DNA of 64,000 bases from Pseudomonadota bacterium (GCA_021781615.1 JAJXWM010000001.1:98274-162273); one strand, 5' to 3'. Positions 44,613-54,297 are shown, counted from the first letter of the stretch. The notes: generated by a model not told the origin, from the sequence alone. A program made the numbers and translations.

Positions 44613-47600
44613 ATGAAAAATAAAAACAAAAATTCTTTTGCGGTACTCGACGGTAACGAAGCGACAGCGCGAGTTGCTTATCGAACTAACGAAGTTTGTA
44701 TTATTTATCCAATTACTCCGGCATCATCGATGGGGGAGCTTCCTGATCAATGGGCTGGGGAAGGGGTAAAAAATATTTGGGGAACGGTGCCTCAAGTAGT
44801 AACCATGCAAAGTGAGGGCGGGGCTGCTGGTGCAGTTCACGGTGCTTTACAAACAGGGGCTCTTGCTACGACTTTTACTGCTTCACAAGGTTTATTATTA
44901 ATGATCCCCAATATGTATCGTATTGCCGGCGAACTTATGCCAACTGTATTTCATATTGCCACACGCGCGATTGCTTTTCATGGGATGTCTATCTACGGCG
45001 ATCACTCTGACATCTATGCTGCGCGGGCGACCGGATTTGCGATGTTAGGCGCCGCGAATGTGCAAGAGGCGCAAGATATGGCGCTTATCTCTCAGGCAAC
45101 AGCGCTAGAAAGCCGCGTGCCTTTTTTACATTTTTTTGATGGGTTTCGTACTAGTCATGAAGTAGCAAAAATAGAGTTGTTATCAGACGATCAGATTCGC
45201 TCAATGATTTCTGAGAAGACAGTGCTGGCTTGTCGTGCGCGACGTTTAACCCCAGAAAATCCAACTATTCGCGGGGTGGTTTCAGACTCTGATGTATATT
45301 TTCAAGGAAGAGAGGCGGTAAATTCATTTTATAATAAATTGCCAAATATCCTGACGGAAAAATTAAAGCAGTTTAAGAAAATCACCGGCAGGGCATATGG
45401 ACTTGTAGAGTATTTGGGAGATCCCAGGGCCGAGCGCGTGATTGTTATTATGGGTTCGGCGGGTGAAACGGTACAAGAAACAGTTGCGTATTTGAATAAG
45501 AAAAAAGATAAAGTTGGTTTATTAAAAATAAGATTATTCCGTCCTTTTCCTAAAAAAGAATTTTTAGCGGCTCTGCCAAAAACCTGTAAGGCAATAGCGG
45601 TGCTTGATCGCACTAAAGAGGTTGGTGCTGCTGGTGAGCCGTTATATGAAGAAGTGGCAACCACTATTTTAGAAAATTATGCTGACTTACGAAAACAAAA
45701 AATAATCGGTGGGCGTTATGGTATTGCCTCAAAAGAATTTACGCCGACAATGGTGAAAGCAGTTTTTGATGAATTAAAAAAAGCGAAGCCAAAAAATCAT
45801 TTTACCATTGGTATCAATGATGATCTTACCCATACCAGCTTAAGTTACGATCAAGATCTTGATATTGAACCAGATGAAGTGTGCCGCGCAGTTTTTTATG
45901 GATTAGGTGCTGATGGTACTGTAAGCGCTAATAAAAACTCGATCAAGATTATTGGTGAAGAAACCGATCTCTATGCCCAAGGATATTTTGTTTACGACGC
46001 TAAAAAAACTGGTTCTCGGACGGTTTCTCATTTGCGTTTTAGCCCTAATAAAATTCATTCGACCTATTTAATTAAGCGGGCAAACTTTGTTGGGTGCCAT
46101 CAATTTAGCTTTGTTGAGAAAATGCCAGTTTTGGAAAACGCAGCACCCGGAGCGACTTTTTTACTTAATACCTCTTATGCTGTAGATAAAGTTTGGGATA
46201 AATTACCCCGTTCTTTACAAAAGGCCATTATCGATAAAAAAATTAAATTTTACGTAATTGATGCTTATCGGGTGGCGTACGATTCAGGCATGAGGAACCA
46301 TATTAATACCGTCATGCAAACTTGTTTTTTTGCTTTAAGTAATGTTATTCCGAAAGAAAAAGCAATTGCTAAGATTAAAGCAGCGATCAAAAAAACCTAT
46401 GCTTCAAAGGGAGATGAAGTTTTACAAAAGAATTACCGGGCGGTTGATAATAGTTTGGCGAATCTAGTCGAGGTTAAAGTACCAAATAAAGTTACCAGCA
46501 ATATTGATTTATTGCCGACAGTTAATGCGGGGGCGCCACCATTTATTCGTGAAGTTATTGGGAAGATGCTTGCGGGTCGTGGTGATGAATTACCAGTAAG
46601 TGCTTTGCCGAGTGATGGTGTTTATCGAACACACTCGACTTGTTTTGAAAAAAGAAATATTTCTCTGGTAGCACCGCGTTGGGTTTCTGAAAATTGTGTG
46701 CAATGTGGCTTGTGCAAGTTTGTTTGCCCGCATAGTGCCATCCGCTCTAAGCGTTATCCTGAAGGGGTGCTCAAAAATGCACCTAAAGATTTTTCCACCA
46801 CTAAGTTACGGGCGCAAGATACAGATTTTGATTGTCATACGATTCAAATATATGCCGAAGATTGTACTGGTTGTGGCGCCTGTGTTGAAATTTGCCCGAT
46901 AAATAAAGGAAAGGCTGGAAAGAAAGCTTTGATTATGGAAGCCAAAACTAGCGAGACCAAAGAAAAGGGGAGAGTGAGTGTTAAATTTTTTGAAAGTATC
47001 CCGGTTGATCCAAATAAGACTGACAAATTAACTGTTCGTGGTTTGCAATATGTAAGTCCAATGTTTGAGTTTTGTGGTGCCTGCGCTGGTTGTGGTGAAA
47101 CTCCATATATTAAATTGCTTACCCAATTATTTGGTGATCGGCTGCTGATAGCTAACGGTGTTGGTTGTACTCTTGCTTATGGTGGTTATTTACCGACCGT
47201 CCCCTGGACGATGAATGCTAGTGGTCGCGGGCCAGCGTTTGCTTCTTCACTATTTGAAGATAATGCCGAGTTTGGTTATGGATTTTTACTAACCATCGAA
47301 AAACATCGGGAACAAGCCTTAGAATTAATCGCTAAACTCGCTGCCAAAATTAATGATCAAAAGTTAATTCAATTTATTATTAGTAATGAACAAAAAACCG
47401 ATTTTGATGTAGCGGCCGAGCGACAAGCAGTTGTTAAATTGAAGAAGATCTTAGAAAAAGTTAAGACTAGCGAAGCGAAGCAGTTACTTTCTTTAGTTGA
47501 TCAATTGGTTAAGCAAAGTGTGTGGGAGCTTGGCGGCGATGGCTGGGCTTATGATATTGGCTATGGTGGATTAGATCATGTTTTAGCAAGCGGTAAGAAT

Positions 47601-48155
47601 ATAAAAGTATTAGTGCTAGATACCGAAGTATATTCTAATACCGGAGGCCAGGCATCAAAAGCTACCCCGCGTGGCGCCGTGGTTAAATTTGCAGCCAAAG
47701 GAAAACCGGTGGCCAAAAAAGATTTAGGTTTAATGCTCATGACGTACGGCAATATTTATGTTGCAAGTATAGCGATCGGAGCTAGTCCGCAGCAGGCAAT
47801 TAAAGCACTACAAGAAGCTGATAATTATAATGGCCCAGCAATAGTTATCGCTTATAGTCACTGCATTTCGCATGGGATTAATATGCACGAGGGGCCCGAG
47901 CAACAAAAATTGGCGGTAAAGTGCGGTCATTGGCCGCTATATCGCTATAATCCTGATCGCGTTAAAGAGGGCTTAAATCCGCTACAAATGGATTCAGAAA
48001 AACCAAGCATTCCGTTTTCCGAATATGCACGACAAGAAAACCGTTACCAAATTCTCATGCGGAGTGATCCTGAAAGCGCCAAACGTTTAATGGATCTTTC
48101 TGCCGCGGATATTAAACATCGCTGGCGGATTTATGAGGCGTTGCAGAAGGTTTGA
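44613..48155 (+). CDS. nifJ: Pyruvate:ferredoxin (flavodoxin) oxidoreductase
   Basis: 1180 residues, single-chain type. Order: pyruvate-binding domain (YPITPASSMGE), domain II/gamma region, two [4Fe-4S] sites CVQCGLCKFVCP and CTGCGACVEICP, the proximal cluster CGACAGCGETPYIK, and the TPP site GDGWAYDIGYGGLDHVL with YSNTGGQASKATPRG. It splits pyruvate with CoA into acetyl-CoA and CO2 and reduces ferredoxin or flavodoxin. This oxygen-sensitive enzyme marks an anaerobic lifestyle and can feed the hydrogenase encoded 1.5 kb downstream. Confidence 0.98.
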   Translation: MKNKNKNSFAVLDGNEATARVAYRTNEVCIIYPITPASSMGELPDQWAGEGVKNIWGTVPQVVTMQSEGGAAGAVHGALQTGALATTFTASQGLLLMIPNMYRIAGELMPTVFHIATRAIAFHGMSIYGDHSDIYAARATGFAMLGAANVQEAQDMALISQATALESRVPFLHFFDGFRTSHEVAKIELLSDDQIRSMISEKTVLACRARRLTPENPTIRGVVSDSDVYFQGREAVNSFYNKLPNILTEKLKQFKKITGRAYGLVEYLGDPRAERVIVIMGSAGETVQETVAYLNKKKDKVGLLKIRLFRPFPKKEFLAALPKTCKAIAVLDRTKEVGAAGEPLYEEVATTILENYADLRKQKIIGGRYGIASKEFTPTMVKAVFDELKKAKPKNHFTIGINDDLTHTSLSYDQDLDIEPDEVCRAVFYGLGADGTVSANKNSIKIIGEETDLYAQGYFVYDAKKTGSRTVSHLRFSPNKIHSTYLIKRANFVGCHQFSFVEKMPVLENAAPGATFLLNTSYAVDKVWDKLPRSLQKAIIDKKIKFYVIDAYRVAYDSGMRNHINTVMQTCFFALSNVIPKEKAIAKIKAAIKKTYASKGDEVLQKNYRAVDNSLANLVEVKVPNKVTSNIDLLPTVNAGAPPFIREVIGKMLAGRGDELPVSALPSDGVYRTHSTCFEKRNISLVAPRWVSENCVQCGLCKFVCPHSAIRSKRYPEGVLKNAPKDFSTTKLRAQDTDFDCHTIQIYAEDCTGCGACVEICPINKGKAGKKALIMEAKTSETKEKGRVSVKFFESIPVDPNKTDKLTVRGLQYVSPMFEFCGACAGCGETPYIKLLTQLFGDRLLIANGVGCTLAYGGYLPTVPWTMNASGRGPAFASSLFEDNAEFGYGFLLTIEKHREQALELIAKLAAKINDQKLIQFIISNEQKTDFDVAAERQAVVKLKKILEKVKTSEAKQLLSLVDQLVKQSVWELGGDGWAYDIGYGGLDHVLASGKNIKVLVLDTEVYSNTGGQASKATPRGAVVKFAAKGKPVAKKDLGLMLMTYGNIYVASIAIGASPQQAIKALQEADNYNGPAIVIAYSHCISHGINMHEGPEQQKLAVKCGHWPLYRYNPDRVKEGLNPLQMDSEKPSIPFSEYARQENRYQILMRSDPESAKRLMDLSAADIKHRWRIYEALQKV

Positions 48156-48328
48156 TAGACGGCTCCATCTGGAATAAGCTAGTTGAAGGTATTTCATATG
48201 AAAAGATTGCTGAATTCATAAATAAACTTAACGAACAAAATAATGTTTACGAATATCAATTGCTATCAGTTGAGCAATATTTGGCTGTTCTTGGTAATGC
48301 GCAAACAAAAGAGTCCCCCTCGCCTTAA
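48152..48328 (+). CDS. Short PqqD-like fragment overlapping the nifJ stop
   Basis: 58 codons from a TTG that overlaps the nifJ stop. DGSIWNKLVEGISYEKIAEF and SVEQYLAVLGNA fit the second half of PqqD-type domains (IW-x-x-L-x-x-G-x-S-x-x-x-I, then VxxFLxxL). PqqD domains act as RiPP-recognition elements. The first half of the domain is missing, so this is probably a truncated remnant left near IS debris; start and function are uncertain. Confidence 0.35.
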   Translation: MIDGSIWNKLVEGISYEKIAEFINKLNEQNNVYEYQLLSVEQYLAVLGNAQTKESPSP

Positions 48329-48347
48329 ACCAAAAAGAAATTACCTC

Positions 48348-48464
48348 GGGGCTGTCATCGGAAGCTTTGGCGTTATGTTCTCATGGTTAAAAAATCTATA
48401 AGCAGCTAGAGTTTCTTTCCAGGTTTTGCAAGCTTCAGGAATACTTTCGGATTGCGACAGCCCC
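48348..48464 (-). pseudogene. IS4/Tn5-type transposase fragment
   Basis: 117 bases bounded by GGGGCTGTC on the left and GACAGCCCC on the right. The minus strand reads ESIPEACKTWKETLAAYRFF, a close match to the N-terminal part of Tn5/IS4-family transposases (A-C-x-x-W-x-E-T-x-A-A-Y-R-F-F). The remainder of the element is missing. Confidence 0.7.
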
Positions 48465-48559
48465 TTTATTTGGCGATTACGTAAAACTATTTATTAAGCT
48501 TATATATCTCTAAAAACATAAGAGTCCAACTGGTATGAGTTGGAGCATGGATGAATCAT

Positions 48560-48598
48560 TGGACGCAATTTTATGCGTTAGCAGCATAATTGCGTCCA
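48560..48598. other. Long palindrome
   Basis: TGGACGCAATT and AATTGCGTCCA outer arms with inner TTATGC/GCATAA, giving a 17-bp almost perfect stem. No T tract. Probably another short repeat or transcript end in the 48329-48738 gap, which shows no further gene. Confidence 0.5.
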
Positions 48599-48738
48599 GC
48601 AAAAATCTGTGTGTAAAAAAATCAGTTTATGATAAAATCTGCGACAGAACCATTAAAACTGGCAGGGCTGTAGTTTTTATCAGATGATTTTTTAGCACTT
48701 GGCAAATAAATTCGAAAAAATTTCTAGGTGGAAGAAAC

Positions 48739-49173
48739 ATGTGGCAGTGCGATTATGACATAGAAATTAATGCTGATCCTGAAACGATTTGGGAAATATT
48801 CTGTGATGTTCCAGGCTGGAAACAATGGAATGCGGGAATTGAACATATTGAGATTAACGGACCATTTGAAGCTGGTACAGTATTTACAATGACACCCCCT
48901 GGTCAGGATCCTTTAACTACTCGCCTTATTGAGGTAAGGAAAAATGAAGTTTTTGTCGACGAGACCCGCGTTGGCGATATCATTGTGCTTGTTGCCCATC
49001 GCATTCAATATGTAGCGCCAAAACGAACCCACGTTACTTATTCCATACAGGTCACAGGGCCGTCGGCTGAAGAAACTGGAAAAGCTATAGCGGCGGATTT
49101 TCCGGACGTACTTAAAGCACTTGCAGCTTTAGCTGATTCTAAAACGAGCGCCGAACAGGAAAAAGAGCTATAA
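48739..49173 (+). CDS. SRPBCC/START-like domain protein
   Basis: 144 residues. YDIEINADPETIWEIFCDVPGWKQWNAGIEHIE is shown here by its key points: strand, A-x-P-x-x-I-W-x-x-x-x-D, P-x-W-x-x-W-N, then the FEAGTVFTMTPPG strand. This is the polyketide cyclase/SRPBCC fold that binds hydrophobic ligands. The ligand is unknown. A MITE is inserted at its stop codon. It stands alone between relics of mobile DNA. Confidence 0.8.
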   Translation: MWQCDYDIEINADPETIWEIFCDVPGWKQWNAGIEHIEINGPFEAGTVFTMTPPGQDPLTTRLIEVRKNEVFVDETRVGDIIVLVAHRIQYVAPKRTHVTYSIQVTGPSAEETGKAIAADFPDVLKALAALADSKTSAEQEKEL

Positions 49174-49174
49174 G

Positions 49175-49285
49175 GGGGCTGTTGAAACCCGCCTATTTCG
49201 TCATTCCCGCGAAAGCGGGAATCTAATAAAAACAATAAGCTACATTTGTTGTTTTTATAAAAATTTTCAGATTTCAACAGACCCA
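49175..49285 (+). mobile_element. MITE-A, complete copy with 5-bp target duplication
   Basis: About 111 bases with terminal inverted repeats GGGGCTGTTGAAA / TTTCAACAGACCC and the internal dRS3-like hairpin ATTCCCGCGAAAGCGGGAAT. ATAAG flanks it on both sides (49170-49174 and 49286-49290), a target-site duplication. The left ATAAG contains the stop codon of the SRPBCC gene. A near-identical truncated copy lies at 10190. Confidence 0.85.
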
Positions 49286-49475
49286 TAAGATACTTTTTCC
49301 AAAATAACCGGTAGATTTTATTATCGGGGAAAGAGGTTCGTGCTACATTGGCTGATTCAAACAATAAGTGCAATGCCTTCTTATCAATTATCTCTGTGCA
49401 CGTCAAAACTTCATCGGATATATGTAAACTTAAAGCGCTTTAAAAATTCAGATAAAACCGGTAGCTGTAAATTAT

Positions 49476-49500
49476 GACCTCCCCCCAATAAACTGGACAG
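49476..49500 (+). repeat. IS3-type terminal sequence remnant
   Basis: TGACCTCCCCCCAATAAACT followed by GGACA has the form of IS3-family ends (C-rich tract then TGGACA). No transposase frame is attached. The rest of 49291-49635 shows no gene. Confidence 0.35.
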
Positions 49501-49635
49501 AAATGAATTAGAGTTTCCTCCAAAAATGTATATTGTTAAGTTAGGATCCTTGTTATTTATGACTATCTACACACTTACGATGGCAGTTCCAGTGTTATGC
49601 ATAAACACTTTCTACAGAATCGGAGGAGAGCCAAT

Positions 49636-50184
49636 TTATTTCTTCAGGCAACTACTAATGATAAAAGGCACCTTATCCGGAGTAACTTGCGAATGGATAT
49701 CATCACCAATTTTAACTACTGGCGCCAAAGCGCAAGCTCCAAGACAGCGGGCTATTTCTAAAGTAAACATGCCATCGTGCGTAGTTTCTCCCTCTTTAAT
49801 CCCAAGTTCTTCGCTAAATTTTTTCAAAACCGCTTCCGCTCCATTAACGTAACATGCGGTTCCCAAACAAACGCTAATAACATGCTTTCCACAGGGTTTA
49901 AGGCGAAAATAATGGTAAAAGGAAGCAACCCCTGAAACTTTCGCAGCTGGGATTTGCATTAAATAGGCAACAGCATCCATGGTCTGCGGAGACAAATAAC
50001 CAAAATGATCTTGTACCTTATGGAGCACAGTAATTAATTGGCTGTTAGGGTGCTCGTCTTTCAAACACTGTTCAATAAATTTTAATATATTTTCTGGAAA
50101 AAGATCCCTGCTTGCTTCGATACAATCTTTTTCATTTTTTGAACAATCACCTGAACAACAAACATTTTTTAAGTTATTATTCAT
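49636..50184 (-). CDS. hydC: [FeFe]-hydrogenase NuoE-like subunit (HydC)
   Basis: 182 residues. Thioredoxin-like [2Fe-2S] fold with SVCLGTACYVNGAEAVL (first Cys pair) and ARCLGACALAPVVKI (second pair), preceded by a helical HPNSQLITVLHKVQDHFGYL region as in NuoE. The N-terminus adds a Cys-rich CCSGDCSKNEKDC stretch. It transfers electrons between the NADH-oxidising HydB and HydA. Its start overlaps the hydA stop by 4 bases. Confidence 0.93.
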   Translation of the reverse strand: MNNNLKNVCCSGDCSKNEKDCIEASRDLFPENILKFIEQCLKDEHPNSQLITVLHKVQDHFGYLSPQTMDAVAYLMQIPAAKVSGVASFYHYFRLKPCGKHVISVCLGTACYVNGAEAVLKKFSEELGIKEGETTHDGMFTLEIARCLGACALAPVVKIGDDIHSQVTPDKVPFIISSCLKK

Positions 50185-51941
50185 TTTATTCCTCTTCTCG
50201 GTCTAGGATGATAACTAGTATGAAGTAATTTATGGGACATTTCGCCGCCTGGCTCACCCAAGAACTCTTTATATAACTTTTGCACCGCCAGGTTTTCATG
50301 CGAGCGACGTATTTTCTTTTGTGAATCTATCGCATACAGTGCTGCTGCTCTTTTAACTATAAGCGTAGGATCAAGGATATTGTATCCGTGGGGGGGGTAC
50401 GGTTGTCCTCCTCCTCCGATACAACCACCAGGACATGCCATAATTTCAACCACATGATATTGTTTCTCCCCAGATTTTATAGCGTCTAAAACTTTTTTTG
50501 CGTTAACTAAACCATTAGCAACTGCTAAATTAAGGGTTAGATCTCCGATCTTTATCGTCTCTTCTCGTAAGCCGACGACGGGAGCACGAACAGATTCAAA
50601 CTCAAGTTTTTCAAATGGTTGGCCAAGAATAACTTCCGCAACAGTACGCAGGGCAGCCTCTAAAACTCCTCCGGTAGTGCCAAAAATCACCCCGGCTCCA
50701 GTTGACTCTCCCAAGGGAGAATCAAATTCCCCCTCTGGAAGTTTGGTAAAATCAATCCCGTAAGATTTAATCATCCAATTCAGCTCTCTCGTTGTGAGCA
50801 CCGCATCAGTTAATGGCATCCCATCTAAAGAAAACTCTGGGCGTGTTATTTCATACTTCTTTGCTACGCACGGCATAATTGCTACGACAAAGATATCCTT
50901 GGGATCACGATTAATTTTTTTGGCGTAATAGCTTTTGATAACAGCTGACATCATAGTCATCGGAGAACGACAAGTAGATACATGAGGCAAAAGCTCAGGA
51001 TAAAAACCTTCAACAAAGTTAATCCATCCTGGAGAACAGGAAGTGATATGTGGTAGTGAACGATTGTTTTTTATACGTTCAACAAGTTCATGCGCCTCTT
51101 CCATAATGGTTAAATCAGCAGCAAAGTCGGTGTCAAATACCGCGTCAAAACCAAGACGACGCAACGCTGTCACCATTTTACCGGTACACGGGGTGCCAGG
51201 CTCCAAATCAAATCCCTCGCCGATAGCTGCCCTAATAGCTGGTGCAGTTTGCACAATCACTAATTTATTAGGGTCATTGATAGCTCCCCATACAGCGTCA
51301 GTATGCCGTTTTTCCTGGAAAGCTGCTGTTGGACAAACATTGATACATTGCCCACATTGGACACAAACAGAATCATCCATATTAGCGCCATGGGCTGGGG
51401 TAACCACGGTAGAAAACCCTCGTCCTTGTTGGCTTAGATTTGATACGCCTTGAATCTCATTACATACTCTAAAACATCTTCCACACAAAATACATTTCTC
51501 AGAGTCTCTAACCACAGAAACACTGGTGTTGTCTAATGGATGACGTTTACGCTTCCCTTCAAATAAACGCTCACGGACTCCCATGCTATAAGCAAGATTT
51601 TGCAATTCACAATTTCCATCACGCTCACACGTTTGGCACTCGCGTGGATGATTATCAATTAACAACTCAACAATATCTCGACGTGCTTCCCTAATTTCAG
51701 GGGAGTTGGTCTGTATCACCATACCTTCTTGCACCTCAGTGCAGCAAGAAGGAACAAAGGGATCGACACCCTCAACCTTAACAATACACACACGGCATGC
51801 TCCTTCAAGACTTAAGCGAGGATGATAACACAGCCGTGGAACGTTAATTCCAATTTTTTCAGCAGCATGCATAACCGTCGTTTTTTTAGGCACAACAACT
51901 TTTTGACCGTCAATAGTTAAAGTTACATCATTTAATGACAT
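50181..51941 (-). CDS. hydA: [FeFe]-hydrogenase catalytic subunit (HydA, NADH-linked trimeric type)
   Basis: 586 residues. Order: plant-type [2Fe-2S] (PRLCYHPRLSLEGACRVC), His-Cys [4Fe-4S] (HPRECQTCERDGNC), two [4Fe-4S] (CILCGRCFRVC, CVQCGQCINVCP), then the H-cluster domain with all three signatures TSCSPGW, MPCVAKKYE and EIMACPGGCIGGGGQP. It makes or uses H2. With HydB and HydC it should form a group A trimer of the NADH-dependent, often electron-bifurcating kind (family knowledge). All catalytic Cys are present. 9 bases after hydB. Confidence 0.97.
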   Translation of the reverse strand: MSLNDVTLTIDGQKVVVPKKTTVMHAAEKIGINVPRLCYHPRLSLEGACRVCIVKVEGVDPFVPSCCTEVQEGMVIQTNSPEIREARRDIVELLIDNHPRECQTCERDGNCELQNLAYSMGVRERLFEGKRKRHPLDNTSVSVVRDSEKCILCGRCFRVCNEIQGVSNLSQQGRGFSTVVTPAHGANMDDSVCVQCGQCINVCPTAAFQEKRHTDAVWGAINDPNKLVIVQTAPAIRAAIGEGFDLEPGTPCTGKMVTALRRLGFDAVFDTDFAADLTIMEEAHELVERIKNNRSLPHITSCSPGWINFVEGFYPELLPHVSTCRSPMTMMSAVIKSYYAKKINRDPKDIFVVAIMPCVAKKYEITRPEFSLDGMPLTDAVLTTRELNWMIKSYGIDFTKLPEGEFDSPLGESTGAGVIFGTTGGVLEAALRTVAEVILGQPFEKLEFESVRAPVVGLREETIKIGDLTLNLAVANGLVNAKKVLDAIKSGEKQYHVVEIMACPGGCIGGGGQPYPPHGYNILDPTLIVKRAAALYAIDSQKKIRRSHENLAVQKLYKEFLGEPGGEMSHKLLHTSYHPRPRRGIK

Positions 51942-51950
51942 ATATACCTC

Positions 51951-53885
51951 TTAAGTTTTCTTTACTGCACTAAACTTACAAATATTAAAACATGCTCCAC
52001 ATTTAATACATTGCTTCTGATCAATAATATGGGCAAATTTTCTCTCTCCTGTAATGCATTTTACAGGGCAAACCCTCGCACAAGCGGTACAGCCAACACA
52101 TTTTTCTGGGTCGATTTCGTAGCGAATCAAAGCCGCGCATTTTTTTGCTGGACAGCGCTTATCTACAACATGAGCCAAATACTCATCACGAAAGTGTTTC
52201 AAAGTACTGAGAACAGGATTTGGAGCAGCCTTACCAAGGCCACATAACGAAGCTTTTTTAACTAAATTAGCCAGTCTTTCTAGATTAACTAAATCTTCTA
52301 ATGTTCCGTTACCGCTGGTGATCCGTTCCAAAATCTCTAACATCCTTAATGTTCCCTCTCGACATGGGGAACATTTACCACAAGATTCATCTTGGGTAAA
52401 TATTAGGAAAAACTTCGCAACATCTACAGCGCAATCATCTTCGTCCAAAACAATCATACCTCCGCTGCCCATAATTGATCCAGATGCTGCTAACGTATCG
52501 TAATCAATTGGCGTATCAATAACAGAATAGGGGAGTAAACCACCAGACGGCCCCCCGGTCTGCACCGCTTTTAGCTTTTTACCGTTAGGGATCCCACCAC
52601 CAATACCAAAAACAACCTCGCGTAACGACGTTCCCATCGGGACTTCAACTAATCCTGTATGATTAACTTTACCTGCAAGAGCAAATACCTTTGTTCCACC
52701 GCTAACAGCGGTACCTATTTTATTGAAATTATTTGCCTCCATCACCATAATAGCAGGAATATTAGCCAATGTTTCAACGTTGTTAATTACCGTTGGCTTA
52801 TTCCATAAACCTTTAACTACTGGGTATGGTGGACGCGTACGCGGCTGTCCTCTTTCCCCTTCAATTGAATGAATAAGAGCTGTCTCTTCCCCGCAAACAA
52901 ATGCACCGGCACCTAGACGGATCTCCAGCTCAAAATTAAATCCCGTGCCCCAGATATCCTTGCCTAATAATCCTTCCTTGTGGCATAGGTCGATAGCTTT
53001 TTGTACTCTCTCTACGGCTAATGGATATTCAGCGCGGATATAGAAAAAACCTTTTTGAGCACCAATCGCATAGCCTGCAATTATCATGCCTTCGATAACG
53101 CTGAAAGGATCAGACTCTAAAAGACTTCTATCCATAAATGCTCCAGGATCTCCCTCATCAGCATTACAGACAACATAACGAATTTTTTCCTCACTCATTC
53201 GCGCAAGATGCCACTTTTTCCCTGTTGGAAAACCGCCCCCACCACGACCGCGTAACTTGGCAATAGATATTTGATCAACCACCCATTCCGGGTCAGCTTT
53301 GTCCAAGACAATGTTCAGTCCTAAAAAACCTTGGCGACTAATGTATTCGTGAAGACTCTCGGGGTTAATTATCCCTGAATTACGTAAAGCTATGCGAGTT
53401 TGTGAATTATAGAAGGGGATATCACCGTATAACTTAAGAAACTCCTCCGTCATAGGAAAACCTGCAAGGTTTTGTTGGCTGGGGGAGTACGCTGTTTGAC
53501 TCTTGTTAGTATTGTAAATGCTGGCATCGCCAAGTAAAGACTCTTCGACTAACCGATCCTCTTTAATATGTGAAACAAAAATTTTATGAGCAGTTTCTCG
53601 GTCAACTTTTTGATACACAACCATCTTTTTACCGGGTTTTGATACCGAAACAATAGGCTCGCAACTACATCTACCCGTACAACCAACGGTTAACAATTTT
53701 ACATTATCGCTTCCATACACAACAATATTTTTTTTAAACTCCTCTGCTACCTCACGCGCTCCAGAAGCATTTTCACATGTAGCTGAACCAACGCGGATTT
53801 GAATAACGTCAGGAGACAGCGTGAGCTTTTGAGCTTGCTCTTGTAGCTTTTGATATTGATCTTTTATTTTTCCCATATTAAGCAC
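51951..53885 (-). CDS. hydB: [FeFe]-hydrogenase NuoF-like NADH/FMN subunit (HydB)
   Basis: 644 residues. N-terminal thioredoxin-like [2Fe-2S] part (SATCENASG, CTGRCSCEP), NADH/FMN domain LRGRGGGGFPTGKKW and VCNADEGDPGAF, [4Fe-4S] motif ESCGKCSPCREGT, and two C-terminal ferredoxin clusters CVGCTACARVCP and CIKCGACFNICK. This long form is typical of HydB rather than Complex I NuoF. It exchanges electrons with NAD(H) and probably ferredoxin. First gene of the hydB-A-C operon. Confidence 0.95.
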   Translation of the reverse strand: MLNMGKIKDQYQKLQEQAQKLTLSPDVIQIRVGSATCENASGAREVAEEFKKNIVVYGSDNVKLLTVGCTGRCSCEPIVSVSKPGKKMVVYQKVDRETAHKIFVSHIKEDRLVEESLLGDASIYNTNKSQTAYSPSQQNLAGFPMTEEFLKLYGDIPFYNSQTRIALRNSGIINPESLHEYISRQGFLGLNIVLDKADPEWVVDQISIAKLRGRGGGGFPTGKKWHLARMSEEKIRYVVCNADEGDPGAFMDRSLLESDPFSVIEGMIIAGYAIGAQKGFFYIRAEYPLAVERVQKAIDLCHKEGLLGKDIWGTGFNFELEIRLGAGAFVCGEETALIHSIEGERGQPRTRPPYPVVKGLWNKPTVINNVETLANIPAIMVMEANNFNKIGTAVSGGTKVFALAGKVNHTGLVEVPMGTSLREVVFGIGGGIPNGKKLKAVQTGGPSGGLLPYSVIDTPIDYDTLAASGSIMGSGGMIVLDEDDCAVDVAKFFLIFTQDESCGKCSPCREGTLRMLEILERITSGNGTLEDLVNLERLANLVKKASLCGLGKAAPNPVLSTLKHFRDEYLAHVVDKRCPAKKCAALIRYEIDPEKCVGCTACARVCPVKCITGERKFAHIIDQKQCIKCGACFNICKFSAVKKT

Positions 53886-53930
53886 CTGTAAAAATATAAT
53901 TAAAAGTCAAGCAACTGTAACAAAAAAATA

Positions 53931-54209
53931 TCACCATTTCCGGTAAAGTACTATCATATAGGTTACAGGAAAACAAAATAAAAAACCCAATAATGTACCA
54001 AACATTAATAAATAGTCTTTATGAAAGTAAGCGTGCAAAACTGTTAGTATTTGCATAATGTTAAGTCCAGCAAAAGTCAATAAAGACAGCTCCTCAGATT
54101 TTTTTGCTTTAAATATTTTAATAGCTTGAGGTAAAAATAGGCAAGCTTTAAGAAGCATTCCACTACAAAAAATAAACTCTATAAAATATCTTACATACAC
54201 CTGCGACAT
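53931..54209 (-). CDS. PQ-loop (SemiSWEET-like) membrane protein
   Basis: 92 residues with three membrane helices and the PQ motif FLPQAIKIFKAKKSEELSLL. SemiSWEET half-transporters dimerise to move sugars; this one could also be a general PQ-loop protein. 45 bases upstream of hydB on the same strand, though no functional link is evident. Confidence 0.8.
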   Translation of the reverse strand: MSQVYVRYFIEFIFCSGMLLKACLFLPQAIKIFKAKKSEELSLLTFAGLNIMQILTVLHAYFHKDYLLMFGTLLGFLFCFPVTYMIVLYRKW

Positions 54210-54297
54210 TATCTACCCTTAACTTAACAAATTTTTATAGTGAACTTAAGCAACCAACAGTTTTACTAAAATCAAAACTTCTGAAACGAGCCATGGT

